From NCBI GenBank assembly GCA_033439765.1, contig JAULSN010000006.1, positions 1,612,001 through 1,676,000 on the forward strand: a DNA stretch of 64,000 bases. The letters run 5' to 3'. Shown piece by piece: positions 34,632-46,863 of the stretch. The position numbers were made by a program, and so were the translations under genes. The notes beneath the pieces are model-generated. The model saw only the letters and a list, made by a program, of their open reading frames with translations. It was not told the origin of the DNA and searched no databases. This DNA is from Lasiosphaeria ovina (Eukaryota > Ascomycota > Sordariomycetes > Sordariales > Lasiosphaeriaceae). Position 1 is the stretch's first letter, and the number at the start of each line of letters is the position of its first letter.

Positions 34632-36369
34632 TAAAATGTGGTATTTTCCTGGGCGGCGAGCTGTAACGCTTGGGCGCCTATGTAGAGTACCTATAGTGCA
34701 TGGCGACGATTTGACATTGGATAGAAACCTTCTCTAAAATAAAGCGAGACGCCCATAATAATCAAGCACTCAGCATCCCAAAATGCATTCCCGATTCGCC
34801 ATTTTCTCGCTATCCCACCATTCGCTAGGTCGTACACAGACTCACGGCGACTCACGATTTCAGGGGGCCTAATTCCGAAGTGCCAGCCGCGGAGTTGCCA
34901 GTCCCAGCCCATCCCTACCCGTCCCAGCCTATCGATACCCAGCCTTTCAAACACAGACATCGAAAGAAGAAGACTAATGCACGGCTCATCCCGTATCCCC
35001 TTGCCAAAAACCCGCACGTGTCGTATTTCTTTGTCGACAGACCGCCTCACACTGTACTTCCATGTTCCAGGTTGTTGTTGTTTTCTGCGTCTTTCGCAAA
35101 GCCGTGCAGAGAGACAAGCGTAGTATCAGCTGCTTGAACCCAATGTGCCTTCCCACCTCCCCACAAAACGGCGGCTGAGGTGGTTGGTTGGCTTCGGCAC
35201 CACAGACCAACGGCTGACGCTGGCCTCCTTCTCTGAGACCTTGGTGGAATCCTAGATTCTCTTCAATGGACTAGTGAGAGAGAGAGAGGCGGAATATCAT
35301 TACGCACTAGGTAGGTATTAGGTTATTAGAGAAAAACATCAGCTGAAAGTCCCCCAACAATGAAGAATTGGGACTTTGTCTTCCGCCCAAGTGATTGCTC
35401 CTTGGCATACCAAGCAGCTGAAGGGATAACCGCAGCCATCCTTAGCTCTGGCTGCGGTGATATCCGGGCTCCAGCCTAAGGGCCCAGGTGGCTATGTTGC
35501 CGGGATGTTGATTGGCTTCCCTGTCAGCTGGCGTTATCTGTGCGATTACCTGGTTTTGGCCTTTCTTTGTTTTGTATGATTGTCACATTCACCATAATCC
35601 TACTTTCGAGAAACTGATATGGGGCGGGATTTTAGTCTCTAACTGTTAAGACTGGTGTATGTAGCTTTGGCAGAAAAGCGGTGTCGCAACCGCAAACCGG
35701 AGATGGCGACCTGGGCCAAGGTGTGGCAATTGAAAACGACGTTTCTACTGACCCACTGTTTCTACTGATCCACTGTTTCTTGCGTATTCCTTTTGTTTAG
35801 TTTCAACGATGATGCAGGAAGGAGAAATGACTAGTCATTATGTTGGAAGCCATCACAATCGATTGGCGTCTTCCGACACGCACGGAGCCTTAAAAAGCGT
35901 CAGCTGGACTTGCAAAGAAAAGAAAAGGAGAGATTCCACCTACTCTCCTGTTTCGGTTCGCGCTATTTCTTCACCGACTGTTGGACGTGGATGGTCTTGG
36001 GCTACTCGCCCTTTGTTCTGCGCAGGGTTTTGTCTGCTTCAGGTTCGGAAAACTTCGTAACAGCGCTTTGGGTTCTGTATGACCTATCCTATTGAAGAAA
36101 AGTTTGCAGCTGATATCGTGGATCAATCTTCAGAGTTATAAACCGAACAATTTCCTCACTCTTAATCTTCAGACTTGCAACTGGATAAGAGGAATCAGGC
36201 AACGCGTGTCCATCAGCAAACCTCTTCGAGAGCTCATCATTAGCTTTGAGTTTTGTACTGCAAGTTGACAACTTTGGGAGCATTGACATCAAAGTGAGTT
36301 CTTCCAACTAGCCCACACGCTTACATTCTCTAACTTGTTGACTGCTCGGTAGTCACGACCGCACCGATC
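34632..36369. other. Gene-poor region
   Basis: About 1.7 kb with no supported gene. It contains a (GA)n run near 35276-35290 and a duplicated ctactga-ccactgtttct motif at 35750-35780. The short open frames lack any recognisable feature. Confidence 0.4.
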
Positions 36370-36597
36370 ATGGATAGCCCTGCCTACAACACGGCCGAAG
36401 CCACAGGCGCCGCCGCCGGCAATTCTGGTCCCAGCAACCCGGGATCTGGCAAGGCAGGGGACAACCGATGTGCTTGCGTGTGGCGCATGTTCCCCGAATC
36501 CGGAGGCATCATGAAGCGAAAGCTTATATACCGTTGTGACAAACCTCGCTGCAAGTATCCTCAGAGAAAGGCCGCGAATACTAATGCAGGATACTGA
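36370..36597 (+). CDS. Small Cys-containing protein, unknown family
   Basis: 75 residues: a Gly/Ala/Ser-rich start and a C-terminal half with CAC and YRCDKPRCKYPQRK, a possible small metal-binding knot. Directly at the stop codon there is a good donor (GTGAGT), with a branch-like tctaatt and a TAG acceptor about 60 bp later, suggesting a 3' UTR intron. That makes a transcribed gene more likely than a chance frame. No function can be assigned. Confidence 0.4.
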   Translation: MDSPAYNTAEATGAAAGNSGPSNPGSGKAGDNRCACVWRMFPESGGIMKRKLIYRCDKPRCKYPQRKAANTNAGY

Positions 36598-37485
36598 GGT
36601 GAGTCCGTGATTCCGTTATACCTGATTGCTTTTCACGATGTCTAATTACCTTGGTAGGTCTTTGTTTTGACGACCACCGCTGCTGACATCGCGCACTACG
36701 GGGCCTTGAGACGAGGAGCTGGCTGGGCTCGTGTGATCAATGGTTTGCATTGGGGGAAACTTCTCTGGACTATTGCCCTCCCTAGGACCAGATGAAGTGA
36801 TAAAGTCCTATCATACCGAGATGTCACGGCTGATGGGAGTCTTTTCTTTTATTTATTTCCTGTTCTCCTTTACCAGAGAGAAGATAGCACCAGAGTCATC
36901 TCAATACCTATTTGGGTTCACGCTCTCCTCCTTACGCGTTACAGGTCTACAGTGAACTGTAATGTCTATCAGCCCCATCCAACGCTCAACTTTCCAAATG
37001 CGAATGCGCCTATTTAGATACTAGGCTAAATAAGAGCACGATAAGGGAGGGAGGTAGTCAGCGTCTGCCAAGACGAGAATCGGAGATTTGGCAGCGACGC
37101 TAATCGACGTCATTCGCAGGTTCGACGGTATCAACACAGCCATAGTGAGCATATGCCTCGCCAGCAACATGAAGATCACGACAAGTGGAGATCAGCTTCC
37201 AGTACAGCACCTGGGTGAGGCGGAAGGGCGGTTTTTGCAGATGCCCAGCTCGTACTTGATCTTACGACATCTGCTGTGGAAGACGGTGGTGGACGGTTTC
37301 TTTGGTCCGTCTTGCGACGGGCCGGGAACGGCGGAGACGACCTCGAGTCTGTCAAGATTTTTCGTTCTGGGGTTATTTACTTCCAGCACAACCTGGACTA
37401 CTAGTCACGTTTTGTAGTTTCAGCGCTAGTACTCCGTACATCGTGTTCAGAGACAAAACGCCTTGCTTCCGTGTTTTTTTCCTTT
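36598..37485. other. Region without a firm gene
   Basis: The plus strand has an open frame around 37088-37417 with an amphipathic look (IDVIRRFDGINTAIVSICLA), but no start context or known domain, so I do not call it. Confidence 0.35.
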
Positions 37486-37531
37486 CCCTCTCTCTCTCTC
37501 TCTCTCTCACTCACTCTCTCTCTCGGGGTGT
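37486..37531 (+). repeat. (CT)n microsatellite
   Basis: A run of tctctctc with two tcac interruptions. It lies inside or just after the last coding part of the PARP-like gene. Confidence 0.9.
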
Positions 37532-37539
37532 GGTTTGCC

Positions 37540-38119
37540 ATCTCGCACCCCAGCATGACTTTATAGTTCTGCAGTTGGCTATGCTTCCAGCCATTCCCAG
37601 TGTTGCCGCTGTACCGAATGGCCGTGGACGGATTGTCCGACGCGTAGATGCCCTTCCCGTGCGTGGCGCCGTTCAGCATTAGCGGGCTGTTGCTGCCGCA
37701 GCGGAGGCCGCCCATCAAGATGGGCAGCAGGCGGCTTGGCCGCGTTCCGTAGAAGCAGACCTCCCCTGTGCCGCTGCTCCCAACTCTGCTGGCGAAGCCT
37801 TGTTCCCTTTCTCGGGCCGCGTTGAGCACGAGAAACTGTCGGGACCTAGGCATGCTGGGTATCCTGAGTGGCGCGTTGCTGGCTGCACCACTCTGGCTAG
37901 TGCGTCGGATATCGACGCCAGGAAACCCTGGAACGCCGTACACACCCAAGAAATGAGCTTTAGACGATCGCCGGCGTGCACATCCACCCCCTCGGCCAAG
38001 ATGCCGCTACGGGTATCTTTAGCTTGAGCGATTGTTTCCAGCCTCGGGAACGAGTCTACAACCGCCGCGAGACTGTCGTGTGGGACAGGGCAGCTGGGGA
38101 GCAACTCACCCAGCAACAC
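37540..38119 (-). pseudogene. PARP-like ADP-ribosyltransferase remnant
   Basis: The minus strand encodes a segment like the PARP catalytic core: FYGTRPSRLLPILMGGLR, then GATHGKGIYASDNPSTAIRYS, then MLGCEMA. In active PARPs the first motif is FHG (His of the H-Y-E triad). Here it is FYG, a C-to-T change, while the Tyr of GKGIY is kept. The preceding piece (from MLLGELLPSC at 38119) would need an intron ending near 37890 to join in frame. After GCEMA the frame runs into the microsatellite and no C-terminal strand or Glu is seen. I read it as a decayed or partial gene; the family call rests on two motifs. Confidence 0.45.
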
Positions 38120-38782
38120 TCAAAAAGCTCACCTTAGTTGACGGGTCTATCTTTGTAATTGAACATCATTGAAAATTGACACTACTAATGGCAAGATGGC
38201 TATTTGACCTGTGTTGTTCTTAAATTGACTCCGTGTTTGCCGTGAGAATTGGCTGAAAGCCTTATGAACAACTCAAACTGTCTCCATGTGCATATTCAAA
38301 ACCCATTGAGTCAACCCCCTGAATAAGGATGTTATTTTTTGATGTGTAATTTTGACCCAACATAATACGTACACGGTTTAGCCTCCCGAGCGATTGATAC
38401 AGGGAGCTGAATCTGAGACTGCCCCAACTGCCAGAACGAAGAGTGTTGGGAAATGGGGCCATCCAACAACGCTGCGGCCGTAGCTTGATGCAGCACACCA
38501 ATTGGCCACACCATCAGCGAGGTAATCTCAAATCCCAAATGGAAAAGGGCCGCACATCTTGGACTTAGCTGCGTCGGGCTGGCCCCTATTGAGAAAAAGC
38601 AATTCAAGGGGCACGCTATTTCTCAACAAACTGAGATCCTCACTCACAGCTCCACTTATCCAGCGCTTACTTATATCGCCCGAGACAGCACACCCCCAAT
38701 CACATTTTACTCTGGCCAACCGCACAGCCCCCTTTTTACTCTGGCCAACCGCACAGCCCCCTTTTGCCCCATCCCCCCCACA
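38120..38782. promoter_or_regulatory. Upstream region of the SDR gene with a tandem duplication
   Basis: No gene is supported. A 29 bp unit (tttactctggccaaccgcac and following) is repeated in tandem at 38704-38762, ending about 20 bp before the SDR start, so it lies in the core promoter or 5' UTR. Confidence 0.5.
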
Positions 38783-39565
38783 ATGGCAGGCAAGACCATC
38801 CTCGTACTCGGCGCTGGGCCCGGCATCGGCCGCGCTGTCGCCACCCTCTTTGCGTCCAAACGATACAACAACATCGTGCTGATCGCGCGAAACGCCGAGC
38901 GGCTCGCGGCCGTGCAAAAGGCCGTCAAAGGTGCCAACAGCGGCGTCACCGTCAAGACGTACGCCGTCGACACGACTAACACGGTCGCCCTTTTCGAGGC
39001 GCTGGACGACTCGGATGCCACGTTTGGCAAGCCCGAGGTCGTCTTTTATAATGCTGCGCGGGTGCTGCCGTCGTCGTTTCTGGACCACCCGGTCGAGGAT
39101 ATCGAGTACGACTTGAAGGTATCAATTCCGTCTAGACTCCAGCCCAACCATCAGCAACGTTCTGCAGCATCAGAAAAACTGACTTGTCTGGGGTAAAAAA
39201 AAAATTAGATCAACGTCAGCGCGTTGTATGTTGTCTCGCAGCGATACATGCCGCACCTGGTCTCGCTCGCCAAGACGGCAGACCCGGCGTCGTCTCAGCC
39301 GGCGCTCATCGTCACGAGCTCCGCCCTGCCATACCACCCCATCCCGCAGCTGTTTGCGCTGTCGCTGGTCAAGGCGGCGCAGCTGAACCTGGTCCAGAGC
39401 TTGAGCCTGACGTATACCCCCGAGGGCGTGCACGTCGGGGTCATCAATGTCGCGGGCCAGGTCTCTCCGGAGGATGAGCTGAGGAATCCGAACAATATCG
39501 CGCAGAAGACGTGGGAGTGGTTTGAAGCGGCGTGGGAGACGCCGAGTTTTGAGGTCAAGATCTGA
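38783..39565 (+). CDS. Atypical short-chain dehydrogenase/reductase
   Basis: Two exons, 38783-39118 and 39209-39565 (90 bp intron, GTATCA donor, poly-A then TTAG acceptor), giving 230 residues. The Rossmann start is VLGAGPGIGRAVA and the strand-4 motif is YNAARVL (in place of NNAG). The catalytic Ser can be placed in VTSSALPY. In the usual YxxxK the Lys is present (SLVKAA) but the Tyr position is Leu, so classical SDR catalysis is doubtful. Similar NAD(P)-binding proteins are common in fungi. Substrate unknown. Confidence 0.82.
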
Positions 39566-40101
39566 AATAGCCCGGTGGCTCTCCTCAAAAGGGTGGCAAT
39601 GTCGGGTTTTGGGTGTGCGACGGCTTGGTTAGGTACTCTTGGTTCATGTTGGATATCGTTTAGAGATGTAGAATTGGAGTGAAAATTGTTCAGGATTTTC
39701 TTTTGTGGAAAATTGCCGGTGGTGCGCCATGGGGTCAGTTGCTCACTTAACCGAATCCCAAACTGTAGGAGACTCAGCCACGGCTCGGTTGGCGGCGGTA
39801 TGGGACCCTGATATTATGGACGTGGTGCCTTGGCGGCTAGGGTTCCATCTTGACAGCCATCAGGTGGCGAGTGTGGTGGGAGAAGGTCAGGTGAAAGGTG
39901 AAGCGACCTGGAGGCGGTGTGCATGAGCGTGTTATAATTATGTCAGGTCTTGCCAGCGGTAGACAGGCGCGCACAGTCTATGGTCAGTCTATGAGTATTA
40001 TACATCAAACAGGTTGCTAGAAACGACAAAACCTCCCCGCAAAGAACGCTGGCCACCGCCCTCCATGTAAGACCTCCCCCCATTTCCATCAAAGCGGAGC
40101 A
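39566..40101. other. Convergent intergenic region
   Basis: Between the 3' ends of the SDR and the rhodopsin-like gene. No gene or repeat was recognised. Confidence 0.4.
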
Positions 40102-41473
40102 TCAAGCGCTGCTACTCCACGAAAAGTCTTTCCTTACCATAATCTCATTACCCTCAAACTCGATTTGTTCTTGCGAACCTTCCTTCCCCTTGGAGGAGAC
40201 CCGCGAGCTGCCCTGCGTCTGTGTCTGTCCCGAGATATCCACCGTCAACTCGACTTCGTCATCCCCGTATAGCGTTCCGCCTAGCCCATGCTTCCGGTTC
40301 ATGCTCCAATCTGCCCGCTTCACACTCCACGTCTGGCCCGGGACGTAACCACTGGGTCCATCAGAGCCATATGTGGTGTCGCGGCGCCACAAGCGGCGGA
40401 AAAGGGGCGCGTAGGTGGGCAGGCAGGCGCACACGATGCCCACAAAGGGCTCGCAGCACGACCAAATGAACACTTTGGACATGGCCCAGGTGAAGTCGGC
40501 CGACTTGACGAGCTGGTCCATCATGACGATGCGGACCGCCGATGCAACACAAACACTGCAAACAAGCAAAAAAAGGTCAGAGAGAGTTGGAGAGGGACAC
40601 AAAAAGGAGGGGGTGAGGGAGCGAGGGAGCGAGGGAGAAGGCTACGCACAAGCCGCCGAGCAGCAGGATTCCACCGACCAACACCTTCTTGGACGTCGGC
40701 AAGTTCAGCTTCCAGACTGTGCGACTTGGTTAGCAGGGCATACTGTGACGATCTCGTCCCGCGGCCTCTTCAAAGTTTAGCTCGCGTCTGTCATGAGACT
40801 CACTGGTGGGGATGGGCACTAGCAGGATGGCCACATCAATCACCAAACCAATAATTCCGTTGCAAAAGTAGAACAACGGGGCGTCAATACACCTCCCCGT
40901 CGCCGTCGGGTCGGTGTACTGTCGCCAATAGTACTCTCTCGGCTGGCAGCCCGCGAGCCATGTGATGGTCACCTCGGCCCAATGGGCAACTGTCAAGCCA
41001 AAGACGACATACCATGCCACATTGGTGCTGAAGATGCGGCGGTAAAACAGGAGGATGGAGATCTTGGTCGCCGAGATGCAGGTGATGTAGACGATGACAA
41101 AGGCGTAGGTGGTCTGGTAGAGCTTTGTGAACTCCTCGTGCGTCACAACCCAGAGGTGTTTGCCTCCGCCCCAGGGGACACTGGCCAAGCAGCATGCCGC
41201 CGTCCCGATCCCCATAACCTTGCTGGCGTGTCAGCACTGCTGTTCTGTTGGTCTGGCACGGACTGGTTTCCCCCTCACCGCTGCAAACAAGATTACATAG
41301 TCGTCGAGAGCCAATCCCGGCCCCCTCTCCATCAGCCGTGTAAACAGACGTAGAATGACCGAGACAAGTCCGATGACCATGATGGCGACAACTGACCCGA
41401 TGATATCCGCATCCTGGGTCTCGGAGAGGTCGACGCCAGGCGGTGCGACGCCCCAGGCCCCGGAACTCGTCAT
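40102..41473 (-). CDS. Seven-helix integral membrane protein, fungal rhodopsin-like domain
   Basis: Four exons, 41473-41279, 41218-40804, 40716-40650 and 40555-40102, all joining in frame to 376 residues. Seven hydrophobic helices can be placed, from IIGSVVAIMVIGLVSVILRL to WSCCEPFVGIVCACLP. Family landmarks are DDYVI after helix 1 and TKISILLFYRRIF in the middle. Others are CQPREYYW (loop Cys), GRCID, and CEPFVGIVCACLPTYAPLFRR near the end of the core. The C-terminal tail is about 90 residues, Ser/Gly-rich and cytosolic. These proteins (PTH11-related) are thought to be receptors or sensors, and ligands are mostly unknown. No CFEM domain is present. Confidence 0.88.
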
Positions 41474-43964
41474 GTCAGTGGTGGTGTAACACGGCTAATA
41501 ACCGCTGGTCGGTGGCGGGTGCTGGGAATTTGCGTCAAGTGACCCCAAAAGAAGATGAAAGTAGGAACCCGCGAAGCAATAGCTCGGCGGGAACGAGAAG
41601 GAGCTTGGTGTAGTGACTGAGATTGCACACGGTACTGGACAATCGAAGTGGTCGCGTGACAGCTTCTCGCTTCCACGGCATCTTGGAAAGAAGGGTTCCA
41701 AGTATTTTTTAATAAAGCCGAGCAAAAAAAGTAAACACAATGGTGGCTTTCCTGATCACCGGCATGCGCAAATGACTGGCTCTGGAGTGAGCTTCTTCTG
41801 CATTCTTCTGCCATTTCCAGAACGAGACGCCGTGAATAGTGGTGTCGGAGTTATGCCGCGTGCTAGGAGGCCTGCCAAGGCGACTATTACGGTGACCACC
41901 CGTGCCGGCTGGTTAGCGGGCCGGCGGCGGAGATTTTTACTGGATGGCCACATGGTGACGGCCCCCTGAATCTCGCCGCTACCTCACTCTCTACTCTCAC
42001 TGGCTCTCCCGCGAGACACACAACGTGACTAGCTCACCGCGCTAGTTGATCTCTCTTTCTTTCTTTTTTGCCCGCGATTGTGAGTGACCCCATTTGAGCT
42101 AATCCCCAAGTGAAATCGGCCCCTACAGCGGGACAAGTTTTATTTCCATCAAAGTATGCAAATCAAATAACATGTTAACGTGCCAAACATGTTCATTAAA
42201 TGGTCTCTAATGATGAACTACTTCTTAAGGGAAAGTAGGGCATATTATCCCAATTTTCAGATTTTCGATTGTAGGTGGGAAGCCTAAGCACGCAGTAAAA
42301 CAATACCGTAAGAAGGTCGATCCCACCTGGCGGTCAAGATCTCGGCTGGAGATTTTCCTTGGCAGCACAAAACGTGTTTCATTGGGGCCCCTGGGCGGCA
42401 GATGCATTGTTCAGCTTTGCTAGTCTTTCCCCGAATGATCGTCCCCTCATGCAAGCCCTCTTCACAATATTGGCACCATGTGCACAGTCAAGATTGCCGG
42501 GTTGACAGGGGAGGTGGGAGATCCTCCGATCTTCGCGTCCAATTTTGTCCATGTGTGTTCTAGATGCCTGGATGCATTTGGGCATCACCTGTACTGTGCA
42601 GCCTCTGCAGATCTCCCATCTGGGTGCGTCTTATCCGCCAAGACAGCGGCTGTTACCGCACCGACCCGAAGACTCTCGGTGGCGCCCGGTGACAGAAGAG
42701 GCTAGACTGTTGTCGACAACTTGGACCCTGCCTTGCTTGCCAAAGTTTGTTCAGCCACCTATATTCATCCGAGGCTTGACAGATCTAGACTCAGCCCTTC
42801 AATAAACGCAACATCTTGACGTTTCGGGTTCCAAACTAGAGCAGCTGTAGCGATATTTCGCCCTTTCCAATCCCACAAGTTTTTCTCCTTCCCGCAGCAC
42901 CATTGGGCCTCGATAAGCGGCCGATGTTGGATCACACACGTCGATTGGTCTGAAATGTGAACACGGCATCCAATCGTGTTAGAGATACGCCTCCCCTGTA
43001 TGACTGCACATCTGCCAGAATTAGCGCACACGTGTACGGTGGTAGATGCAAGGGATCTGACCTGGCAGACTCCATCAGCCAAAAATTCCGCAGCTACCGC
43101 CACGGAAGAAAAAATGTGAGACAGACAGAAAAGCTCAACGTCGAGCCCAACTAGCCCCTAAGCGGGAACCCGGCACTAGGACAATGGAAGCGACCATCAG
43201 GCACTGAAATTGCCACCTCGCACAAAAACTGGAACTATACGAGAGAGTCTCTAAACAACTGGTTGAAATCCATGCTTGGGTCGCAGGATCTGATCAAGTG
43301 CCCAAAGAATGGGAATTGCCAACGGCAGCTCCTCTTGTGCTGCGAGATACCCCCTGATACCATTGGCTCGGTACGGCTCGAACCCGAGTCTCACCGGAGA
43401 ATGGATGCCATGAGTGAAATGTCTACGCTACTTGCCAAGTCAGTGATTCGAAGACGGACAACAGGGTTGGGTATCATCGCCTCCAGGTCAAAGGCACCAA
43501 AACCTGGGGAAGGTGGGTCGTGGCGCGGATCTGAGAAGCACGGTACGCTAAGCAGCCTTGTCGGGGTGTATAACCCGCACTGTCCATCTCACTGGTGCTT
43601 TCAAGACCAGCGAATTCAACGACGGAGTTGATGGGCTGTGAGGTGGCAGTCCAGCGAATTAGGTAGGTAACGAGGAGCTTGTTTCCTCAGCCCTAGACAC
43701 GCCCGAGCCGCCAAAGGTCGCCTCTTCCCATGACTCAACCCCAATTTGACTCTCCAAAGGTGATTGTAAGCTGTCACTGCATCTGATTAAGCCATGGACT
43801 TGTGTTGTCTTCGTATATAACCAAAGACACCCTCGGTCCGGACTGCCGAGAAAGGACTCAACCCAGTTACACTTGAATGTCAAGGCGTTGCAACGTCTCT
43901 TTGTGCTAACGGTCTCAAAGTCTTCATCTTCAAGTTGCCCCAACACGTCTACCAAATAGACAGC
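41474..43964. other. Gene-poor region, 2.5 kb
   Basis: No supported gene. A B-box-like ggctcgaaccc near 43374 suggested a tRNA, but no cloverleaf forms (see rejected). The rest shows only short frames without features. Confidence 0.45.
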
Positions 43965-45594
43965 ATGTCTCTCATCACAGAATACGTCATCCTATCAGTC
44001 TTGGGAACAGTTATCATTGCCGTCATGAGGCTGTCATCGTGGCGGGCCTGGCCCCTGAATATCCTCATGACCCCGAAGTTCATTTCTCTCAAGCTCCAGC
44101 CATCTGACACCACCAACGGCAAGGCAACCCAAGACGACATCAGAAGAATCTTGAAACTCGCCGATTATCACGAGACCGCTGCCCGCCTCGCCGACCTCAT
44201 CCACAAGGACGGGGCCGACTCATGGCCACCACGGGCAAACCATGTCCATTCCGCCTGGCCCGTAGCGCTTAGGCCATACAAGGAGATCTACCTTGAGATG
44301 GCCCCACTGTTGCCAGCAGCCAACGTGTCTCTCGATGACGAGCTCAACAGACAGCGCATCGACTTGTTCCGCTCTCGCTTCGAGACGCTGCTCCACGACC
44401 GTGTCAACCTCAAGCAAGTCACACAGCTGCTCGACGCGGCTGATGCAGGGCGCTGGGACGTGTTTCCCCGAGACATATACAACGCCTTTTACTGCTGCAT
44501 CGCCTGGTGCCGCCATGCATACCGGTAAGCAAAAAGACCCCCAACCACAAGTATTTTTACCCTCACGCCCCCCCCCTGCCGGCAGAGTTTGTAAGGTACC
44601 CGAGACACTGACACGCACAAATACATAAAGATGGGGCACAATCCCGGTCGTCTCCCCGGCGCAGCTCGAAAAGTCGATCGCCCTCCCGCCCGCGCTCACC
44701 ACGCCCTGGGCGTCCCTGCAGGCGCACTTTGGGCTGGCCTCGGACGCCGGGAACATGATGTCCAACATTGTGCTCAACTTCTCGCCCGAGGGGGAATACA
44801 CGCACAAGATCAACACGGGGTTGTCGGCCACGGTGCTCGGCTCCGAGGAGGAGTTCGCGCGCATCTGCAACGAGATGGAGGCGCTCGCCGTGCCCGTCTA
44901 CCACGCCGTCATCCGCGCCGTCATCGCCTTCTCGCGCGGCGACAAGGACGACTGCCTGGCGCGCATGCAGCAGATCACGGCGCGGCTCCGCCCCCTGCTG
45001 AGCACGTACTACGACCGGGTCCACGACGGCAAGATCGCGCGGGCCGAGTGGCTGAGCCGCGTGCAGGGGTTCTACGCGTGGGGCGCCGGCCACGAGGACG
45101 CGGCCACGGGCGGGTGGACCACCTTTGACGGGCTGAGCGGGAACCAGGTGCTGCTGTTTCAGGTCCTGGACGCGTTCCTGGGCCTGGACGTGTACCTGTC
45201 CAAGGAGGTGCAGGAGCGGAACGTGCCGGTCTTGCAGCGCGAGTTTTGCGCGGCCGTGGCGAGGCACACGTTTCGGCACGCGCTCGGGGAGGAGGGCGTC
45301 GATGGGCTGATCCGGGGCGAGTTTGCCGAGATTGTCAAGAGGTTGAGGGTAAGCGACTGATTACTTTACCTATCTTAACTCTGTGACAACAATGTTTGGA
45401 CGGGAACAGTACTAACGAGATGAAACCAGCTGTTCCGCTCGGCTCATCGGACGCGCGCCAAGTTCTACCTGACCGCGCCTGCCCCCGAGAGGCTTCCCAT
45501 GACGGCGGGTAAGTCGCTGCTCAAGGGAGATATGGACGAGAGCTTGCAGTTCCTGGACGCGTTCATGGTGGGCAGACTGCAGCAGACCGTGTGA
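43965..45594 (+). CDS. Indoleamine 2,3-dioxygenase-like heme protein
   Basis: Three exons, 43965-44524, 44631-45348 and 45430-45594 (introns 106 and 81 bp, the second with an actaac branch), give 480 residues. A membrane segment lies at the start (YVILSVLGTVIIAVMRL). The globular part is helical and shows WGTIPVVSPAQ, a conserved FDGLSGNQVLLFQVLDAFLG block (compare GGSxxQSxxxQxxD of IDO) and ARHTFRHAL near the end, a candidate proximal-His region. IDO-type enzymes open the indole ring of tryptophan. Proteins of this fungal subgroup may use another substrate. The family call is from motif memory, so moderate. The second exon is strikingly GC-rich. Confidence 0.68.
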
Positions 45595-46863
45595 CGGGTT
45601 CAAGGAGTGTTTTTGCTTCGTTCTTCTATTATTTCCTTTGTTTAATTTAGTTTAGTTTATGATAACGGTGATGATGATGAGGACGAAAGCGGAATTATTA
45701 GGATGTATTGTTTAATGGATGGGTCACGTAACCTGGATGTGGAAATTTTCAGCCAAATATCTAGTTGCAACTGCTAGCAAGAATTATGACAAAACGTGTG
45801 AATTGTGTCGGCGAAGCGGAGAGGGCGCCAGGCGTGTACATCTAGCTACCTTAATTAGTGGATAGCTCACACAAAGTCGTGTTCAGAGACTACGTGCGGC
45901 AGCTTGGGGAGGAATTTACAATGGGCTATGTGGTTATTGGACGCAGTGGCCTGTGCTTCCTTCTCGTGGTGTTGGGCTTAAGTACCTTTCCTTGCTAGTA
46001 CATGCTGAGCCAAATATTATCCTACATTGGGCGATATTCATCTACTGTGTACAACACCCCCATCCTTACGGCCAACGAAGCTAGTTGCAGGTTCACCAAA
46101 GGCGAAATACGGCATCGCATGGTTGAAGCTGCCTCGGCCGCGTTACTGAATACCATTCGAAAAGGCATCCATCACGACCGGCAAGAACATAACGGCCGGG
46201 CTTCGGGTCGCACTAGGTATCAATGACAAACCAGAACATGTCGAATTTGCTAACAACTATCTCTCTACTCTGCGGATGATGACCGAGAGGCATTAATGAG
46301 TGGCAACAGTAAGTTTCATTTTCAGAAAATAAACTAGCCACATTACTGTTGTTGGTTGGGTGCGTTTAAAAGTTACTGTGCTTACAACGACGCACCTTCG
46401 AGGCGGCTAAAACCGGTAGACAAATTGCAAAGAAATAAAATTAGAATTTCAATCCTAATGGGGTTCTGGCAAGGCGGGGATGTGTGTGAGAGACACCGCG
46501 CCAATGGGACGAGCGGACAGGTGGGTTTACCCCGGAACTCTCCGAACAAGAGAGACGCAACCGAGAGAGCCCGCATTGCCGGCATCCGAACATTTGCGCA
46601 TATGATCGACCGTTTGAGGCTGGGAGTTAATATCGGGAGCGTGGGGGGAGGGGATTGCGTACCTGAATCACAAGACTCGTGTCCCCGATAGCAGCAGATT
46701 TGATCTTATCGAAAATATGAAGAAATATATGAGGGAACTTGCAGGCTGAGGGGCGCTTTTGATCGTCCCATAAAAAGTACCAGTGATACTACTACCTCAC
46801 CGAGCTTGAGACATTAGCAACTCCTCAGCACCTATTGGTTCAAGTCAAGGCGCTACGTTTACC
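45595..46863. other. Intergenic region
   Basis: No supported gene. It holds the downstream region of the IDO-like gene and the upstream region of the tyrosinase pseudogene. Confidence 0.4.

Noticed and set aside
37088..37417. 109-residue plus-strand open frame with amphipathic segments
   Set aside because: No known domain, no supported start or splice partner, and it overlaps the possible 3' end of the PARP-like remnant on the other strand.
43365..43445. Possible tRNA on the minus strand around a GGTTCGAGCC B box
   Set aside because: Neither a 7 bp acceptor stem nor an anticodon stem forms; at best a tRNA-derived remnant.
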